Assembly: GCA_040081465.1 (NCBI GenBank)
Contig: JBEBGL010000002.1
Span: forward strand, 62,001 to 126,000
DNA from: UBA668 sp040081465
GTDB taxonomy: Bacteria; Actinomycetota; Acidimicrobiia; Acidimicrobiales; Ilumatobacteraceae
Length of the DNA: 64,000 nt
Reading direction: 5' to 3'
In this document: positions 49,215 to 58,976 of the stretch, one piece after another
How the letters are laid out: the number at the start of each line of letters is the position of its first letter
Numbering within the stretch: the stretch's first letter is position 1
Position numbers and translations under genes: made by a program
The notes under the pieces: model-generated
The model's database searches: none
Seen by the model: only the letters and a program-made list of their open reading frames with translations
Told to the model about the DNA's origin: nothing

Positions 49215-51176
49215 GTGCAGGTTTCCGAACAACTTCTATTCATCGAGGTCGAGGGTGGCGTGCGACTAGCCGCCACGTTGTACCTACCTGCCACCGAAGG
49301 TCCCTTCGCAACGCTGGTCGAAGCGCTTCCATATCGCAAGGACGACGTGACAGCGTCGTACTCGGCGAGTTACACGCGATTCGCGGGTGAAGGCGAGTTC
49401 GCCGTGCTGCGCGTCGATCTGCGTGGAACTGGTTCTTCCGGTGGCGTCGCCGAAGACGAATACCCCGACATCGAGCGTCGCGACTTGCGCACAGTGATCG
49501 CATGGATCGCGGCGCAGCCGTGGAGCACTGGCAAGGTCGGAATGTTCGGCACTTCCTACTCGGGGTTCAACTCGCTACACATGGCCATGGAAGGCATCCC
49601 ACAACTCGGTGCTGTTGTCGCGATGTACGCGACCGACGACCGCTACAGCGATGACGTGCATTACCAGGGCGGTGTACTGCGCGCGCTCGACCTGATCGAT
49701 TACCCGCTGTACATGATCGCGATGAACGCGTTGCCGCCGACACCAGAAGTGTGGGGCGCAGGCTGGGACACAGAGTGGAAGCGTCGCATCGAAACCAACG
49801 AGCCGTGGCTGCTCGACTGGCTTCGGCACCCGCGGCCCGACGAAACGTGGCGTCGAGGTTCTGTTCGGCTTGGACCGACGAACGAGGGTTACCGGCGGAT
49901 GAAGTGCCCGGTCTTGCTGATCTCGGGCTGGGCCGACGGATACCGCAACAACACATTTCGCACGATTCACGAACTGCCGGGTTGGCACCTGATCGCCGGG
50001 CCGTGGAGCCACAAAGATCCGTCAACCGCGCGGCCTGGTCCAAACATCGACAGCGATCTCGAGATCATGCGTTTCTTCGATCACCATCTGCGCGGCGGTC
50101 CGCCGGCAACAGCGCGGCGTGGTCAAGTGTTCGTCCGTCGACCAACACCACCGGCGCACGATCTTGCATTGCACGACGGTCAGTGGATCGAGATCGACAC
50201 GTGGCCTGCCGTCGAAGTCAAAGAAGATCCGCGGCGCGCACGTGCCGAAGAAGATGAGATCGACGAGACCGATGTACCTGGCGACGTAGGAATCATGGCG
50301 TGGAATTCGTGCGCGGGTGGCTTGCCATGGGGACAACCTCTCGATCAGCGACCCGACAACGCACGCAGCATCACCTACGACTGGATGCACAAAGACGAGA
50401 TGTTGCTGCTCGGCAACTGCGAAGTCACGCTGCAAGCGCGTTCATCGGCACCAGTCGGCCACATCTCAGTGAAGCTTTGCGACATCGCCCCCGATGGCAC
50501 CAGCACGCTGATTACGCGCGGCATGCTCGACATCGCACAGCGCGGCGTGTGGCCGAGCGATCCATTCGGCACCGTCGGCGCCAGCGACCAACCGATCGTG
50601 CCCGGCGAATGGATGGATCTCAAGTTGCAGTTCGAAGCAACAACATGGACTTTGCTGCCCGGTCACCGCATGCGGCTTGCGATCGCCGGCACCGACTGGC
50701 CGAACTGCTGGCCGCCCTCGCAGCCGTTCACGCTTGGTGTGCGGCGCAAGTCGGTGCGACTCGTGATGTGGACGGCAAAGTCACTTCCGCCCGCGCGCGA
50801 TGTGTTTGAACCTGGCCCCGGTCCGAGCGACAGCGATGCTGATGGTGTCGAGTGGCGCTACGAGCACGACGTACTTCAGCGCGAGACCCGCGTGCACAGT
50901 CGCTACGGAGGCGACTACGAGGGCAGGAACGGCACCAAGATCAGCGACCTCTACGAGGGCTCTCTGGGTATCAGCACCGTCGACCTGTCCAATGCGTGGG
51001 CCAAAGGGGCAGCACGCTTCGAGCTGACTTTCCCCGAGGTCGGAACCTGTACGGCGGAAGCGAACCTGAATGTGCGCAGCGATCGCGAATGGTTCCACGT
51101 TGATATTGCGCTGCGTGCCGAAAGGAACGGCGAGTTGGTCGGCGAACGACACTGGACGGAACGCTTCGCTCGATAG
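49215..51176 (+). CDS. CocE/NonD-family hydrolase (X-Pro dipeptidyl-peptidase-like)
   Basis: A 653-residue alpha/beta hydrolase of the CocE/S15 type. The nucleophile elbow is FGTSYSGF with Ser114, the acid is in ISGWADGYRNN, and the His lies in IAGPWSHKDP. The C-terminal jelly-roll domain (about 360-650) has LLGNCEVTLQARSSAPVGHI and PGEWMDLKLQF, typical of X-Pro dipeptidyl-peptidase C domains. No signal peptide. It hydrolyses esters or peptides, including N-terminal X-Pro dipeptides. GTG at 49215 is chosen; a TTG two codons upstream is possible. Just downstream lies the peptide transporter cluster on the other strand. Confidence 0.9.
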   Translation: MQVSEQLLFIEVEGGVRLAATLYLPATEGPFATLVEALPYRKDDVTASYSASYTRFAGEGEFAVLRVDLRGTGSSGGVAEDEYPDIERRDLRTVIAWIAAQPWSTGKVGMFGTSYSGFNSLHMAMEGIPQLGAVVAMYATDDRYSDDVHYQGGVLRALDLIDYPLYMIAMNALPPTPEVWGAGWDTEWKRRIETNEPWLLDWLRHPRPDETWRRGSVRLGPTNEGYRRMKCPVLLISGWADGYRNNTFRTIHELPGWHLIAGPWSHKDPSTARPGPNIDSDLEIMRFFDHHLRGGPPATARRGQVFVRRPTPPAHDLALHDGQWIEIDTWPAVEVKEDPRRARAEEDEIDETDVPGDVGIMAWNSCAGGLPWGQPLDQRPDNARSITYDWMHKDEMLLLGNCEVTLQARSSAPVGHISVKLCDIAPDGTSTLITRGMLDIAQRGVWPSDPFGTVGASDQPIVPGEWMDLKLQFEATTWTLLPGHRMRLAIAGTDWPNCWPPSQPFTLGVRRKSVRLVMWTAKSLPPARDVFEPGPGPSDSDADGVEWRYEHDVLQRETRVHSRYGGDYEGRNGTKISDLYEGSLGISTVDLSNAWAKGAARFELTFPEVGTCTAEANLNVRSDREWFHVDIALRAERNGELVGERHWTERFAR

Positions 51177-51230
51177 CGCAATTGGTAACGGCCCCTTTCC
51201 GCAGAGGCCGCGCTCTGTCAGACTTGTTCC

Positions 51231-51458
51231 GTGAACCCTGTACTCACCCAGCGGGTGGTCACGTTCTGCAGCTATTTCTTCGGCTTCCTCATTCTCGACC
51301 GGCTGACTTTCTTCGGCGATCCGCCGTCGATCATCGAGTCGTTCGTGATGGCCCTCGTCCTGGGCTTAGTCGTGACGTTGGTGTCGCCACTGGTGGCGAC
51401 CTGGCTCGACCGGCGAACCGGTAGCCGAACCAGTGGGGGAACGTCAGGTCGTCGCTGA
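51231..51458 (+). CDS. Small membrane protein, two predicted helices
   Basis: A 75-residue protein starting with GTG at 51231. Two hydrophobic segments are visible: VVTFCSYFFGFLILDRLTFF and FVMALVLGLVVTLVSPLVA. A basic tail follows (LDRRTGSRTSGGTSGRR). It starts 54 bases after the CocE gene and its end overlaps the convergent ABC ATPase gene by 15 bases. I do not recognise the family. The clear hydrophobic pattern and codon bias support a real gene, but it could be spurious. Confidence 0.55.
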   Translation: MNPVLTQRVVTFCSYFFGFLILDRLTFFGDPPSIIESFVMALVLGLVVTLVSPLVATWLDRRTGSRTSGGTSGRR

Positions 51459-52415
51459 AACCGTGACGGCGTGGCAAGCGACGCGATGATCTCCGACCTC
51501 GGGCTCTAGTTCCAGATCGACACCCCGGCAGCGATCGCCGAAACCCAAGCGATCGGCTTCACCCGACGCGACTAGTGGGCAACGAGGGTGAAACCGACAG
51601 CCACTCGGCACTCGTGAAGGATCTGGTGTCTCGCCGGTGAGGATCTGCTGTTCCATGCCTTCGACTTCCGGAACAACGCTGAGCAGTGCCCGGGTGTACG
51701 GATGCTTCGGTGCACGCAGTACTTCCTCCGTCGGGCCGACCTCGACGATGCGACCGAGATACATCACGGCAACGCGATCTGCGATGTTCCAAGCCAAGCC
51801 CAAGTCGTGCGTAACGGCAATGATCGACACTCCTTGCGAGTCAACGAACGAACGCATCAGCGCCAAGATCTCGCCGCGGATCGACGCATCAAGACTCGCG
51901 ACAGGTTCGTCCGCAAGCAAGAGCGCCGGTTGCAACGCCATCGCGGCCGCGATCAAGACGCGCTGTCGTTGGCCACCGGAGAGTTCGTGCGGAAAGCGGC
52001 GCAGGTAGCGCTGGGGCGGCCGCAACCCCGCGCTGCTCAGAGCCTCGGCGACGAGAGTCGGTTCGTGGCCTTTCACCTTGTGAATGCGAAGCCCTTCGGC
52101 AACTGCTTCGTAAATCGAGTGGCGCGGGTTGAGCGCACCCGAGGGATCTTGGAAGATCATTTGCACGCGACGTCGAAGTGCTCGCAGTCCGCGCCGGCCA
52201 CGGACAGGTTGACCGAGCACAGAGATCGAACCGTGCGCCAGCGGTTCCAGCCCGATGATCGAACGGATCAGCGTTGTCTTGCCGCATCCCGATTCGCCCA
52301 CGAGCGCAACGACTTCCCCGCGACCAACCTGCAGCGAAACCGTGTCAACGGCACGGACCCGGCCACCACTGAACTGCACCTGCACATTGGTCAGCTCTGC
52401 TACTGATTCAGACAC
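51444..52415 (-). CDS. Peptide ABC transporter ATP-binding protein (DppF/OppF type)
   Basis: A 323-residue ATPase powering import of peptides. Walker A is VGESGCGKTTLIRSI, the signature is LSGGQRQRVLIAAAMAL, Walker B is LLLADEPVASLD and the switch His is in VTHDLGLAW. The C-terminal oligopeptide-binding block has CRFHPRCPLV, the Cys-rich motif that is usual for OppF. The GTG at 52415 overlaps the upstream ATPase stop by 8 bases. A longer frame upstream is discarded because it duplicates the coding region of the upstream gene. Last gene of the importer operon. Confidence 0.95.
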   Translation of the reverse strand: MSESVAELTNVQVQFSGGRVRAVDTVSLQVGRGEVVALVGESGCGKTTLIRSIIGLEPLAHGSISVLGQPVRGRRGLRALRRRVQMIFQDPSGALNPRHSIYEAVAEGLRIHKVKGHEPTLVAEALSSAGLRPPQRYLRRFPHELSGGQRQRVLIAAAMALQPALLLADEPVASLDASIRGEILALMRSFVDSQGVSIIAVTHDLGLAWNIADRVAVMYLGRIVEVGPTEEVLRAPKHPYTRALLSVVPEVEGMEQQILTGETPDPSRVPSGCRFHPRCPLVASGEADRLGFGDRCRGVDLELEPEVGDHRVACHAVTVSATT

Positions 52416-53382
52416 GAGTCGCTCCAACGTGAACGCACGCGGCGCGACGACCAGGCGATGCGTCGCGCAACGCGACATCGAGTGTCGTGCACTCCGGTGT
52501 CGCAACGTCGCAGCGAACATGAAATGGACAACCCGATGGAAGCGCTGACGGGTCGGGAGGGTCGCCGGCAAGGCCCTTCGGATTCATGCGCGAACTCGGG
52601 TCGCCAATCGACGGGAACGAAGCAGCCAGGGCCCGCGTGTACGGATGCTCGGGATTCGCGAACACCGCCTTGCCTGGGCCTTGCTCGACAATGCGACCTG
52701 CGTACATCACGGCCAACTTCTCGCACGTGTGCGTTAGCACGGAGAGGTCATGCGTTATGAACAGCAGCGACAACCCGTGGTCGCGCTGCAGCTCCTCCAA
52801 CAACGCGAGAACCTGCGCTTGCACCATCACGTCGAGCGCGGTCGTCGGTTCGTCGGCGATCAATAGCTTCGGCTCACACGCCAGAGCCAGCGCAATCAAA
52901 ACACGCTGGCGCTGACCGCCAGAGAGTTGATGCGGATAGCTCTGCCCACGCTTCGCTGGCAGACCGACCCGTTCCAATAGCTCACCAACTCGCTTTTCGG
53001 CTTGCTCGCTCGTTGCACCGCGGGCCGCGTGCAATCGAATCGCCTCGGCAATCTGTTGGCCAACTCGCCGCACCGGATTCAGCGAGTGCAGCGCACCTTG
53101 AAACACAATCGCCGCGCTGGTCCAACGCACTGCGCGAAGCCGACCCGGCTTCATTGCATACACGTCTTCACCATCCAGCAACACTTCCCCGGTTACGGTC
53201 GTGCCCTTCGGCAACAGCTTCAGAACGGTGGCCGCGATCGTGCTCTTACCGCAGCCCGATTCACCGGCCAGTCCGACCGTGTCACCGCGTTCCAACGTGA
53301 GGTTCACTCCGCGCACGGCCGGAACGTCGCCACCTTCCGTGTGGTACGTGACGTTCAGATCGCGAAGCTCGAGCACGCTCAT
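52408..53382 (-). CDS. Peptide ABC transporter ATP-binding protein (DppD/OppD type)
   Basis: A 324-residue ATPase, partner of the one encoded downstream. Walker A is LAGESGCGKSTIAATVL, signature LSGGQRQRVLIALALA, Walker B LLIADEPTTALDVMV, switch FITHDLSVL. The C-terminal block CPFHVRCDVATPECTTLD carries the iron-sulfur-like Cys motif of this subfamily. ATG 53382 overlaps the permease stop (ATGA). The much longer in-frame extension to 54006 lies wholly within the permease gene and is not used. Confidence 0.95.
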   Translation of the reverse strand: MSVLELRDLNVTYHTEGGDVPAVRGVNLTLERGDTVGLAGESGCGKSTIAATVLKLLPKGTTVTGEVLLDGEDVYAMKPGRLRAVRWTSAAIVFQGALHSLNPVRRVGQQIAEAIRLHAARGATSEQAEKRVGELLERVGLPAKRGQSYPHQLSGGQRQRVLIALALACEPKLLIADEPTTALDVMVQAQVLALLEELQRDHGLSLLFITHDLSVLTHTCEKLAVMYAGRIVEQGPGKAVFANPEHPYTRALAASFPSIGDPSSRMNPKGLAGDPPDPSALPSGCPFHVRCDVATPECTTLDVALRDASPGRRAACVHVGATRV

Positions 53383-54293
53383 CTCTTGCGCAACCTTGGG
53401 TCGAGCACTTCTTCTAGCGCGCGCCCGAAGATCGTGAACGATAGAACGACGATCATGATCGCGAGACCCGGCGGCAGGTAATACCACCAATGGCCGGCGG
53501 TCACGGCGCTTGCCTGTTGCGCTTGATCGAGCATGCCTCCCCACGAAATCGAGGTCGGATCGCCAAGCCCCAAGAACGACAGCGTCGTTTCGGTGAGGAT
53601 GCTGATCGGCACTGCCAATGTGGCGCTCGCGAGAATAAGCGGAGTGACGTTGGGAAGAATGTGCCTGCCAACGATGTGCAACCGCCCAGCCCCCAACGCT
53701 CGAGCGCGGTCGACGTAAAGCCGCTCGCGCACCGATAGCACCTGTGACCGAATCAGCCGAGCAGAACTCGGCCACGACGTGATACCGATCACGACGACCA
53801 CGGTCCACAGACTGCGCTCGAGGACTGCTGCAAGCACAATCGCGGTCGGCAGGAACGGAATCACGAGAAACCAATCCGTGATGCGCATCAGCACTGCGTC
53901 GATCCATCCACCAAAGAATCCGGCGGCAATGCCGATCAACACTCCGATCACGATCGTCAAGATGGTCGCTGCGAATCCGACGAAGAGGCTGACCCGCGCA
54001 CCCCACATCAGTTGCAGGGCAACGCTTCGCCCATAGCGATCGGTACCGAGCAGGTAATCGCCGTTCGGCGACTGATTCGTTGGATTGTCACCCGTGTTGA
54101 TCGCATTGAAGTCAGCTCGGTCTGTAATCCACGGAGTGATGACGGCTAGCACGACAAAACCAATCAACACGATCAGCGCCGTCATAGCCAAACGGTCTTT
54201 ACGCATGCGACGCCACACGGCAGCCGTCGACGCGCGGCGGCGCGCCCAGCGAATCGTGCGCGGCGACTCGAGCGGCGTGGAGATATCAGTCAT
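53379..54293 (-). CDS. Peptide ABC transporter permease (DppC type)
   Basis: A 304-residue inner-membrane permease with about six helices. The N-terminal helix is MTALIVLIGFVVLAVITPWI, and LLGTDRYGRSVALQLMWGAR is the DppC-specific block. VRERLYVDRARALGAGRLHI followed by RHILPNVTPLI is the EAA loop that contacts the ATPases. FLGLGDPTSISWGGML is conserved in the DppC family. ATG 54293 overlaps the DppB stop (ATGA). Confidence 0.95.
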   Translation of the reverse strand: MTDISTPLESPRTIRWARRRASTAAVWRRMRKDRLAMTALIVLIGFVVLAVITPWITDRADFNAINTGDNPTNQSPNGDYLLGTDRYGRSVALQLMWGARVSLFVGFAATILTIVIGVLIGIAAGFFGGWIDAVLMRITDWFLVIPFLPTAIVLAAVLERSLWTVVVVIGITSWPSSARLIRSQVLSVRERLYVDRARALGAGRLHIVGRHILPNVTPLILASATLAVPISILTETTLSFLGLGDPTSISWGGMLDQAQQASAVTAGHWWYYLPPGLAIMIVVLSFTIFGRALEEVLDPRLRKR

Positions 54294-55264
54294 CTTCCAG
54301 CCACACGAGGATCGAGCTTGCCGTACAACAGGTCGGCGACAAGGTTGGCGAGGATCACTCCAGCGCTGATCAGCAAGAACAGTCCTTGCAGCATCGGCAG
54401 ATCGGGTCCGCGCACCGCGAGGTAAGTCGCCTGGCCAATTCCTGGCCACGAGAAGATCGACTCGACCGCGATCGCGCCGCCGAAGATGAACCCGAAGTTG
54501 ATCGCCGACAAGCTCACCACCGGAAGCCGTGCGTTGGGCACTGCATGTCGCCGCCGCACTTCGTCGTCACGCATTCCCTTGGCGCGCGCCAACTGCAGGT
54601 AGTCCTCGTTCAGCGTTTCGATCATCGACGAGCGAGCAACGATCATGTACTCGCCCACGTACGCGAGCCCAAGCACGATGGCCGGCAACATCATGTGGTG
54701 CAACTGATCAAGCAACTGACTGAGTCCCGTCGCTCTGCTGCCAGGATCTTCCAACCCACCAACTGGGAACCAGCCGAGCTTGGCGGAGAACAGTCCGAGG
54801 AATACCATCCCGATCCAGAACTCGGGCATCGAATACGTGAGCATCGACAACGACGTCGAGGTCGTGTCGAAGGCGCTTCCACGTCGCCAACCTGCCCGAT
54901 AGCCAAGTGTGATGCCGATCATCGCCAACAGCGTGCTGGCGCCTACCAGCAGCACCGTCGGCCACAGCGCTTCGCCGATCACGGTTGCGACAGGTCGGAA
55001 GCCTTTCAGCGAATAGCCAAGGTCACCACGAAACAGCTGGCGCACGTAGGCAACGAACTGATCCCACTTCGAGCCGTCGAGGTTGAACTTACGGCGTAAC
55101 TCGTCGAGCTTCTCGGGCCTTAGGTTGCGCCCGCGAAACATCGAATTGACGGGGTCGCGATTGACGATGCGAAACAGGAAGAAGTTGAACACGACAACGA
55201 ACGCGAGCGTGCTGACAGACCCAATGCATTTTCGAATGACGAATCCCGCTCGCACGTGCGGCAC
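54290..55264 (-). CDS. Peptide ABC transporter permease (DppB type)
   Basis: A 324-residue inner-membrane permease. It begins with a helix around STLAFVVVFNFFLFRI, followed by the DppB-specific RPEKLDELRRKFNLDG periplasmic segment and GDLGYSLKGFRPV. The EAA loop region is EDYLQLARAKGMRDDEVRRR followed by HAVPNARLPVV. IFSWPGIGQATYLAVRGPDL is the conserved C-terminal motif. GTG 55264 directly follows the stop of the binding-protein gene, and the AAGGAG of that gene's last codons serves as Shine-Dalgarno. A GTG three codons in is also possible. Confidence 0.95.
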   Translation of the reverse strand: MPHVRAGFVIRKCIGSVSTLAFVVVFNFFLFRIVNRDPVNSMFRGRNLRPEKLDELRRKFNLDGSKWDQFVAYVRQLFRGDLGYSLKGFRPVATVIGEALWPTVLLVGASTLLAMIGITLGYRAGWRRGSAFDTTSTSLSMLTYSMPEFWIGMVFLGLFSAKLGWFPVGGLEDPGSRATGLSQLLDQLHHMMLPAIVLGLAYVGEYMIVARSSMIETLNEDYLQLARAKGMRDDEVRRRHAVPNARLPVVSLSAINFGFIFGGAIAVESIFSWPGIGQATYLAVRGPDLPMLQGLFLLISAGVILANLVADLLYGKLDPRVAGR

Positions 55265-57058
55265 TCACTCCTTGTCGTCGCGCCGCGACCTCGACCGCAT
55301 GACGACGAACCCGGCCGCGGCCAGTATTGCTACGCCGCCAGCAACGAGCAGGATCGTCATTCCTGTGGATGATTCCTCATCGTCGCCACCCGACTCACGT
55401 GGGGCCAACGGACGCAAGTTGAAATATGTCGGCGACGAGTTGGTGAAGATGACGGGTCCGGTGCCCGCAGGTTGCTGCACCCAGCCCTCGAAGCGATCCG
55501 TGCGGTACGCCTGAGTGTCGGCATCGTGATACAGCACCACGTAGGTCGACTCGTTGTGGAATAGCGTGAGCATCTCGTGCACGATCTCGACGCGCCGGGC
55601 GTGATCCAGTTCCTGGTTCTGCTCGGCATACAACGCGTCGTACTCGGGGCTGCACCAGTTCGCGTCGTTGTACAACGGGCTGGCAACATCGGTGGTCACC
55701 TGATCGCACTTGAAGTAGCTCAGCAGCGTGTCGGGGTCGACGAACGGCGTCCATCCCCACACGAACATGTCGTACTCACCGGAGGCGATGACGTCGGTCA
55801 ACTGCGTGTCGTCATAAACGGAAACCTCGGTGGCGATGCCAACCTCTGCCAGCCAGCCGGTGATCAACTCTCGGATGCCAGCGGCCTGATCGCTCTCCGA
55901 GCGCTCGGCGTAGCGGAAGGTCAGTGACTCTCCGCCGTCTGGCATCTCGCGCACGCCATCACCATCGGTGTCCAGGTAGCCGCCGTTGTCGAGAAGCTCG
56001 TTGGCCCGCGCGGGGTCGTAGTTCAACTGCTGGTCTTCGGGGATCTCGGGATTCCACTCGGGGTTCGGCGACACACCAAGCGTGTCGCGCTGGGTGCCGA
56101 TGCTGAGCGCAACGCGTTCGAACAGTTCGTCGCGGTCAATCGCGTGAGCAACCGCGTGCCGCACATCGAGGTCGAGCAACGCCGGATGGCCATCGCCGAG
56201 CCCGCCAGCCATGCCATTCATCGCCAGTTCGCTGAAACCGCCTTGATTGCCTGCGACCGTCACGATGTCGTCGCGGCCCTCCAGGTCGAGGAACAACTCG
56301 GCCGGAACGAGATGGGCCGCATCGATCTCGCCAGCCTCAAGCGCAGCGACCATCGCGCCGCCCTCTGTGTAGATCCGGAAGATGACCTGATCGATAGCGG
56401 CGACGCCCTTCCAGTAGTTCGGGTTGACGACCAACGACAACTCCTGGCCAGGCTTCCATTCCTCCAGCGTGAACGGACCGGAGCCGACGCCGTCGAGAGC
56501 TTCGTACGTGGTGATGTCGCCCGCCGCCGGCTCCTCCCATATGTGCTTGGGCAGGATGTACACGTCCATCGTTGGCAACTTCGGGTCGGGAACCGACGAC
56601 GTGATCTCGACTGTTCGATCGTCGAGCGCAACAGCGGTGAGGTTCGCGGTGACCGCGTAGTGGTTGATCCATGCTTGGTCGCGCGATGTGTTAATCGTCC
56701 AAGCGACGTCCTCCGCGGTTAACGGCGTGTCGTCGCTCCACTTCAAACCTTCGCGAAGCGTGTACGTGTAGGTGAGGCCATCGTTGCTGGCGGTCCACTC
56801 TTCGGCAAGACCTGGGATGGTCGCGAAGTCCTCCGCCGCTTTGTCGGTCAACGTTGCGTACTGCAGGTTCCACAGTTCGTAGCTCGCTACGAGGTAACCG
56901 GCAGTTACGTTCGGCGTGTCGAGATCTTGTTGCAGACCAACAGTCAATGTCACGGTCTCGCTTGGTGCGGTCGCACCAGTTGTTGTGACCTGCGTGATGC
57001 CTACAACCAAACCACCGGCCGCAACCGCCAATGCAATACCCCACGAACGACGCTTCAT
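55265..57058 (-). CDS. Peptide ABC transporter substrate-binding protein with C-terminal membrane anchor
   Basis: A 597-residue SBP family 5 protein. It has a signal peptide (IALAVAAGGLVVGI) with no lipobox Cys. The family pattern is present: GLAEEWTASNDGLTYTYTLR, GLKWSDDTPLTAEDVAWTIN, GSGPFTLEEWKPGQELSLV and VRHAVAHAIDRDELFERV. Unusually, the protein ends with an acidic spacer (GGDDEESSTG), a hydrophobic helix (MTILLVAGGVAILAAAGFVV) and a basic tail, so it is probably anchored by its C-terminus rather than by lipid. Starts at ATG 57058 with GGGAGG upstream; first gene of the importer operon. Confidence 0.94.
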   Translation of the reverse strand: MKRRSWGIALAVAAGGLVVGITQVTTTGATAPSETVTLTVGLQQDLDTPNVTAGYLVASYELWNLQYATLTDKAAEDFATIPGLAEEWTASNDGLTYTYTLREGLKWSDDTPLTAEDVAWTINTSRDQAWINHYAVTANLTAVALDDRTVEITSSVPDPKLPTMDVYILPKHIWEEPAAGDITTYEALDGVGSGPFTLEEWKPGQELSLVVNPNYWKGVAAIDQVIFRIYTEGGAMVAALEAGEIDAAHLVPAELFLDLEGRDDIVTVAGNQGGFSELAMNGMAGGLGDGHPALLDLDVRHAVAHAIDRDELFERVALSIGTQRDTLGVSPNPEWNPEIPEDQQLNYDPARANELLDNGGYLDTDGDGVREMPDGGESLTFRYAERSESDQAAGIRELITGWLAEVGIATEVSVYDDTQLTDVIASGEYDMFVWGWTPFVDPDTLLSYFKCDQVTTDVASPLYNDANWCSPEYDALYAEQNQELDHARRVEIVHEMLTLFHNESTYVVLYHDADTQAYRTDRFEGWVQQPAGTGPVIFTNSSPTYFNLRPLAPRESGGDDEESSTGMTILLVAGGVAILAAAGFVVMRSRSRRDDKE

Positions 57059-57137
57059 TGATTGCCTCCCGAATCAGGCGCATTGACTGCACCACCGTTC
57101 AGGCAATGTTGGCACACTTCACAGCAGCGGTAATCCG

Positions 57138-58976
57138 CTACGACATCAGGTACCAATCGAGGAAGCGTTCGAGCCGCCGGTGGAAGTGCAGAAACGGCTC
57201 GGGTCGCAACAAACCATGCCCCTCGGTTGGGTAAGTGATGTATTCGAACTGCTTGTTTTCCCTGCGCAACGCATCCACCAACTCCTTGGACTGATTGGGG
57301 TGCACGCGTTCATCGAGTTCCCCGTGCGCAATCAGAAGTGGAACATTGAGGTGGGCGATTCTGTGGATCGGTGAACCGGCGGCGTATTCAGCACGCGCCG
57401 CGCGAGGGTGGCCCATCATGCGTTCGAGGTCGAGACGACCGACCAGGTCGCCCTGCGCCCACGACGTGAGAATGTCGCAGTCGCCATACTTCGTGATCGC
57501 GCACTTGTAGCGATTGTCCGGGTCGTCGACTACGGAGAGCAGTGCCATGTAGCTGCCGTAGCTGGCACCAAAGATGGCGACCCGCGTCGGGTCGATCCAA
57601 TCCAACGCCGCGAGATGGTCGTACGCGGCAAGGCAGTCGTGCGTATCTGCGACTCCCCACACGTCGTGGTTCGCGCGTTCGTATTCAAGGCCGTAGGTCG
57701 TGCTACCGCGGAAGTTGACCGCGAACCACGCATAGCCCTTGTCGAGGAAGTACTGCGCGACTCCGTCCCATTCGTCACCGGTCACCGACGTCGGCCCGCC
57801 ATGCGGATACACCACTGCTGGGCACGGACGATCCTTCGCGGCATTGATTGGTCGGTACAGCCAGCCGTGCACCGCCATTCCGTCGAGCGACGTGTAGGTG
57901 ATGTGCTCGGGCACAATGTGAGGAGCCGCGAGCACCTGCACCGGTGTCGGAGCGAAGAGGTCGCGAACTGAACCATCGACACCGACAACGCGCAGGCACG
58001 GCGGTGTGGTGAACGACTCGTACACCGCGGCAACACCGCCATCTGGAAGCAAACACGGCGAGGACCAAGTGCCACCGTTGGCCAAAACGGACACGGCACC
58101 GGAGCCGATGTCGACCTTCACCAGATCGGTTACGCCATGGCGGCAACGTGTCGCGACCAACGACTTGCCATCGGCAGCAAACGCGAGATCGGAGAAGTCG
58201 GAACCGACGGTGGTGAGTTGACGCGGCGCACTTCCATCGGCGACGTCAACTACGAAAACTTCATACCAGCCCGGCCACTCACTCGCGAACGCAATCTGTT
58301 TGCCATCGGGCGACCACGCCGGACTACGCAGCGCGAAGCCTGCGTTGTGCACTAGCGATCGCGTCGCACCGGAAAGATCGGCGATGTGCAGGCTGACGCA
58401 GTTGAGATCGTCGTGGTGAAACACGGTGTAGGCGATCTGCGTGCGATCAGGCGAAATGACCGCTGCCACGTAGTCGGCGCCAGCGTGCGCCAAAGGTCGC
58501 GGCCATGCATCGGCGACGTCGACAACCGACAACACTGTGCGGTCGTCCTTGTCGACGCCGATTATCAGTCGTGCATCGTCGAGCCACACCGGGCCCGAGC
58601 CAGCGCACACTTCGGTAACGACTCCCCCCGTCGCTGACACCACACACACTTTGCCGCCTTGCGTGAACGCGAGTCGCGTTCCGTCGGGTGACCACTTCGC
58701 GTTGCCGTCGTCCCAATACGTCGTGAGTGGCCGGCCAGTTGTGACCTGGCGCGGATGACCACCGGTGTTGTCGAGCGTCCACACGTCCGATGTGTCGCGG
58801 TCGAGCATGAACGCCAATGTCTTGCCATCGGGCGACAACTCGATCTGGCGCGGACGCTCAGTTGCGTGGATTGCTTCCAGTCGCCAGTTCGGTGGCGGCT
58901 TAACGTCGGGCCGACCCGGGTTCGGAATGCCACCAGATTCGTCGGTGCCTACCCACCAAGCTTTTGAATCAGCCAT
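57138..58976 (-). CDS. S9-family peptidase (acylaminoacyl/dipeptidyl peptidase type)
   Basis: A 612-residue serine peptidase. The N-terminal beta-propeller contains WD/TolB-like repeats such as IELSPDGKTLAFMLDRDTSD, NAKWSPDGTRLAFTQGG and SPAWSPDGKQIAFASEW. The hydrolase domain begins near 365. Active-site residues: Ser472 in FGASYGSYM, Asp555 in HGELDERVHP and His587 in TEGHGLL. No signal peptide; cytosolic cleavage of imported peptides is likely. The ATG at 58976 overlaps the stop of the HDAC-like gene by 8 bases. It follows the importer operon on the same strand with 79 bases between. Confidence 0.93.
   Translation of the reverse strand: MADSKAWWVGTDESGGIPNPGRPDVKPPPNWRLEAIHATERPRQIELSPDGKTLAFMLDRDTSDVWTLDNTGGHPRQVTTGRPLTTYWDDGNAKWSPDGTRLAFTQGGKVCVVSATGGVVTEVCAGSGPVWLDDARLIIGVDKDDRTVLSVVDVADAWPRPLAHAGADYVAAVISPDRTQIAYTVFHHDDLNCVSLHIADLSGATRSLVHNAGFALRSPAWSPDGKQIAFASEWPGWYEVFVVDVADGSAPRQLTTVGSDFSDLAFAADGKSLVATRCRHGVTDLVKVDIGSGAVSVLANGGTWSSPCLLPDGGVAAVYESFTTPPCLRVVGVDGSVRDLFAPTPVQVLAAPHIVPEHITYTSLDGMAVHGWLYRPINAAKDRPCPAVVYPHGGPTSVTGDEWDGVAQYFLDKGYAWFAVNFRGSTTYGLEYERANHDVWGVADTHDCLAAYDHLAALDWIDPTRVAIFGASYGSYMALLSVVDDPDNRYKCAITKYGDCDILTSWAQGDLVGRLDLERMMGHPRAARAEYAAGSPIHRIAHLNVPLLIAHGELDERVHPNQSKELVDALRRENKQFEYITYPTEGHGLLRPEPFLHFHRRLERFLDWYLMS

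Noticed and set aside
53383..54006. N-terminal extension of the DppD-type ATPase frame
   Set aside because: Covered entirely by the DppC-type permease gene on the same strand; the ATPase homology begins at the ATG at 53382.
57125..57140. Short AGCGG/CCGCT hairpin after the S9 peptidase stop
   Set aside because: Only five pairs plus a wobble, no T run; could be chance.
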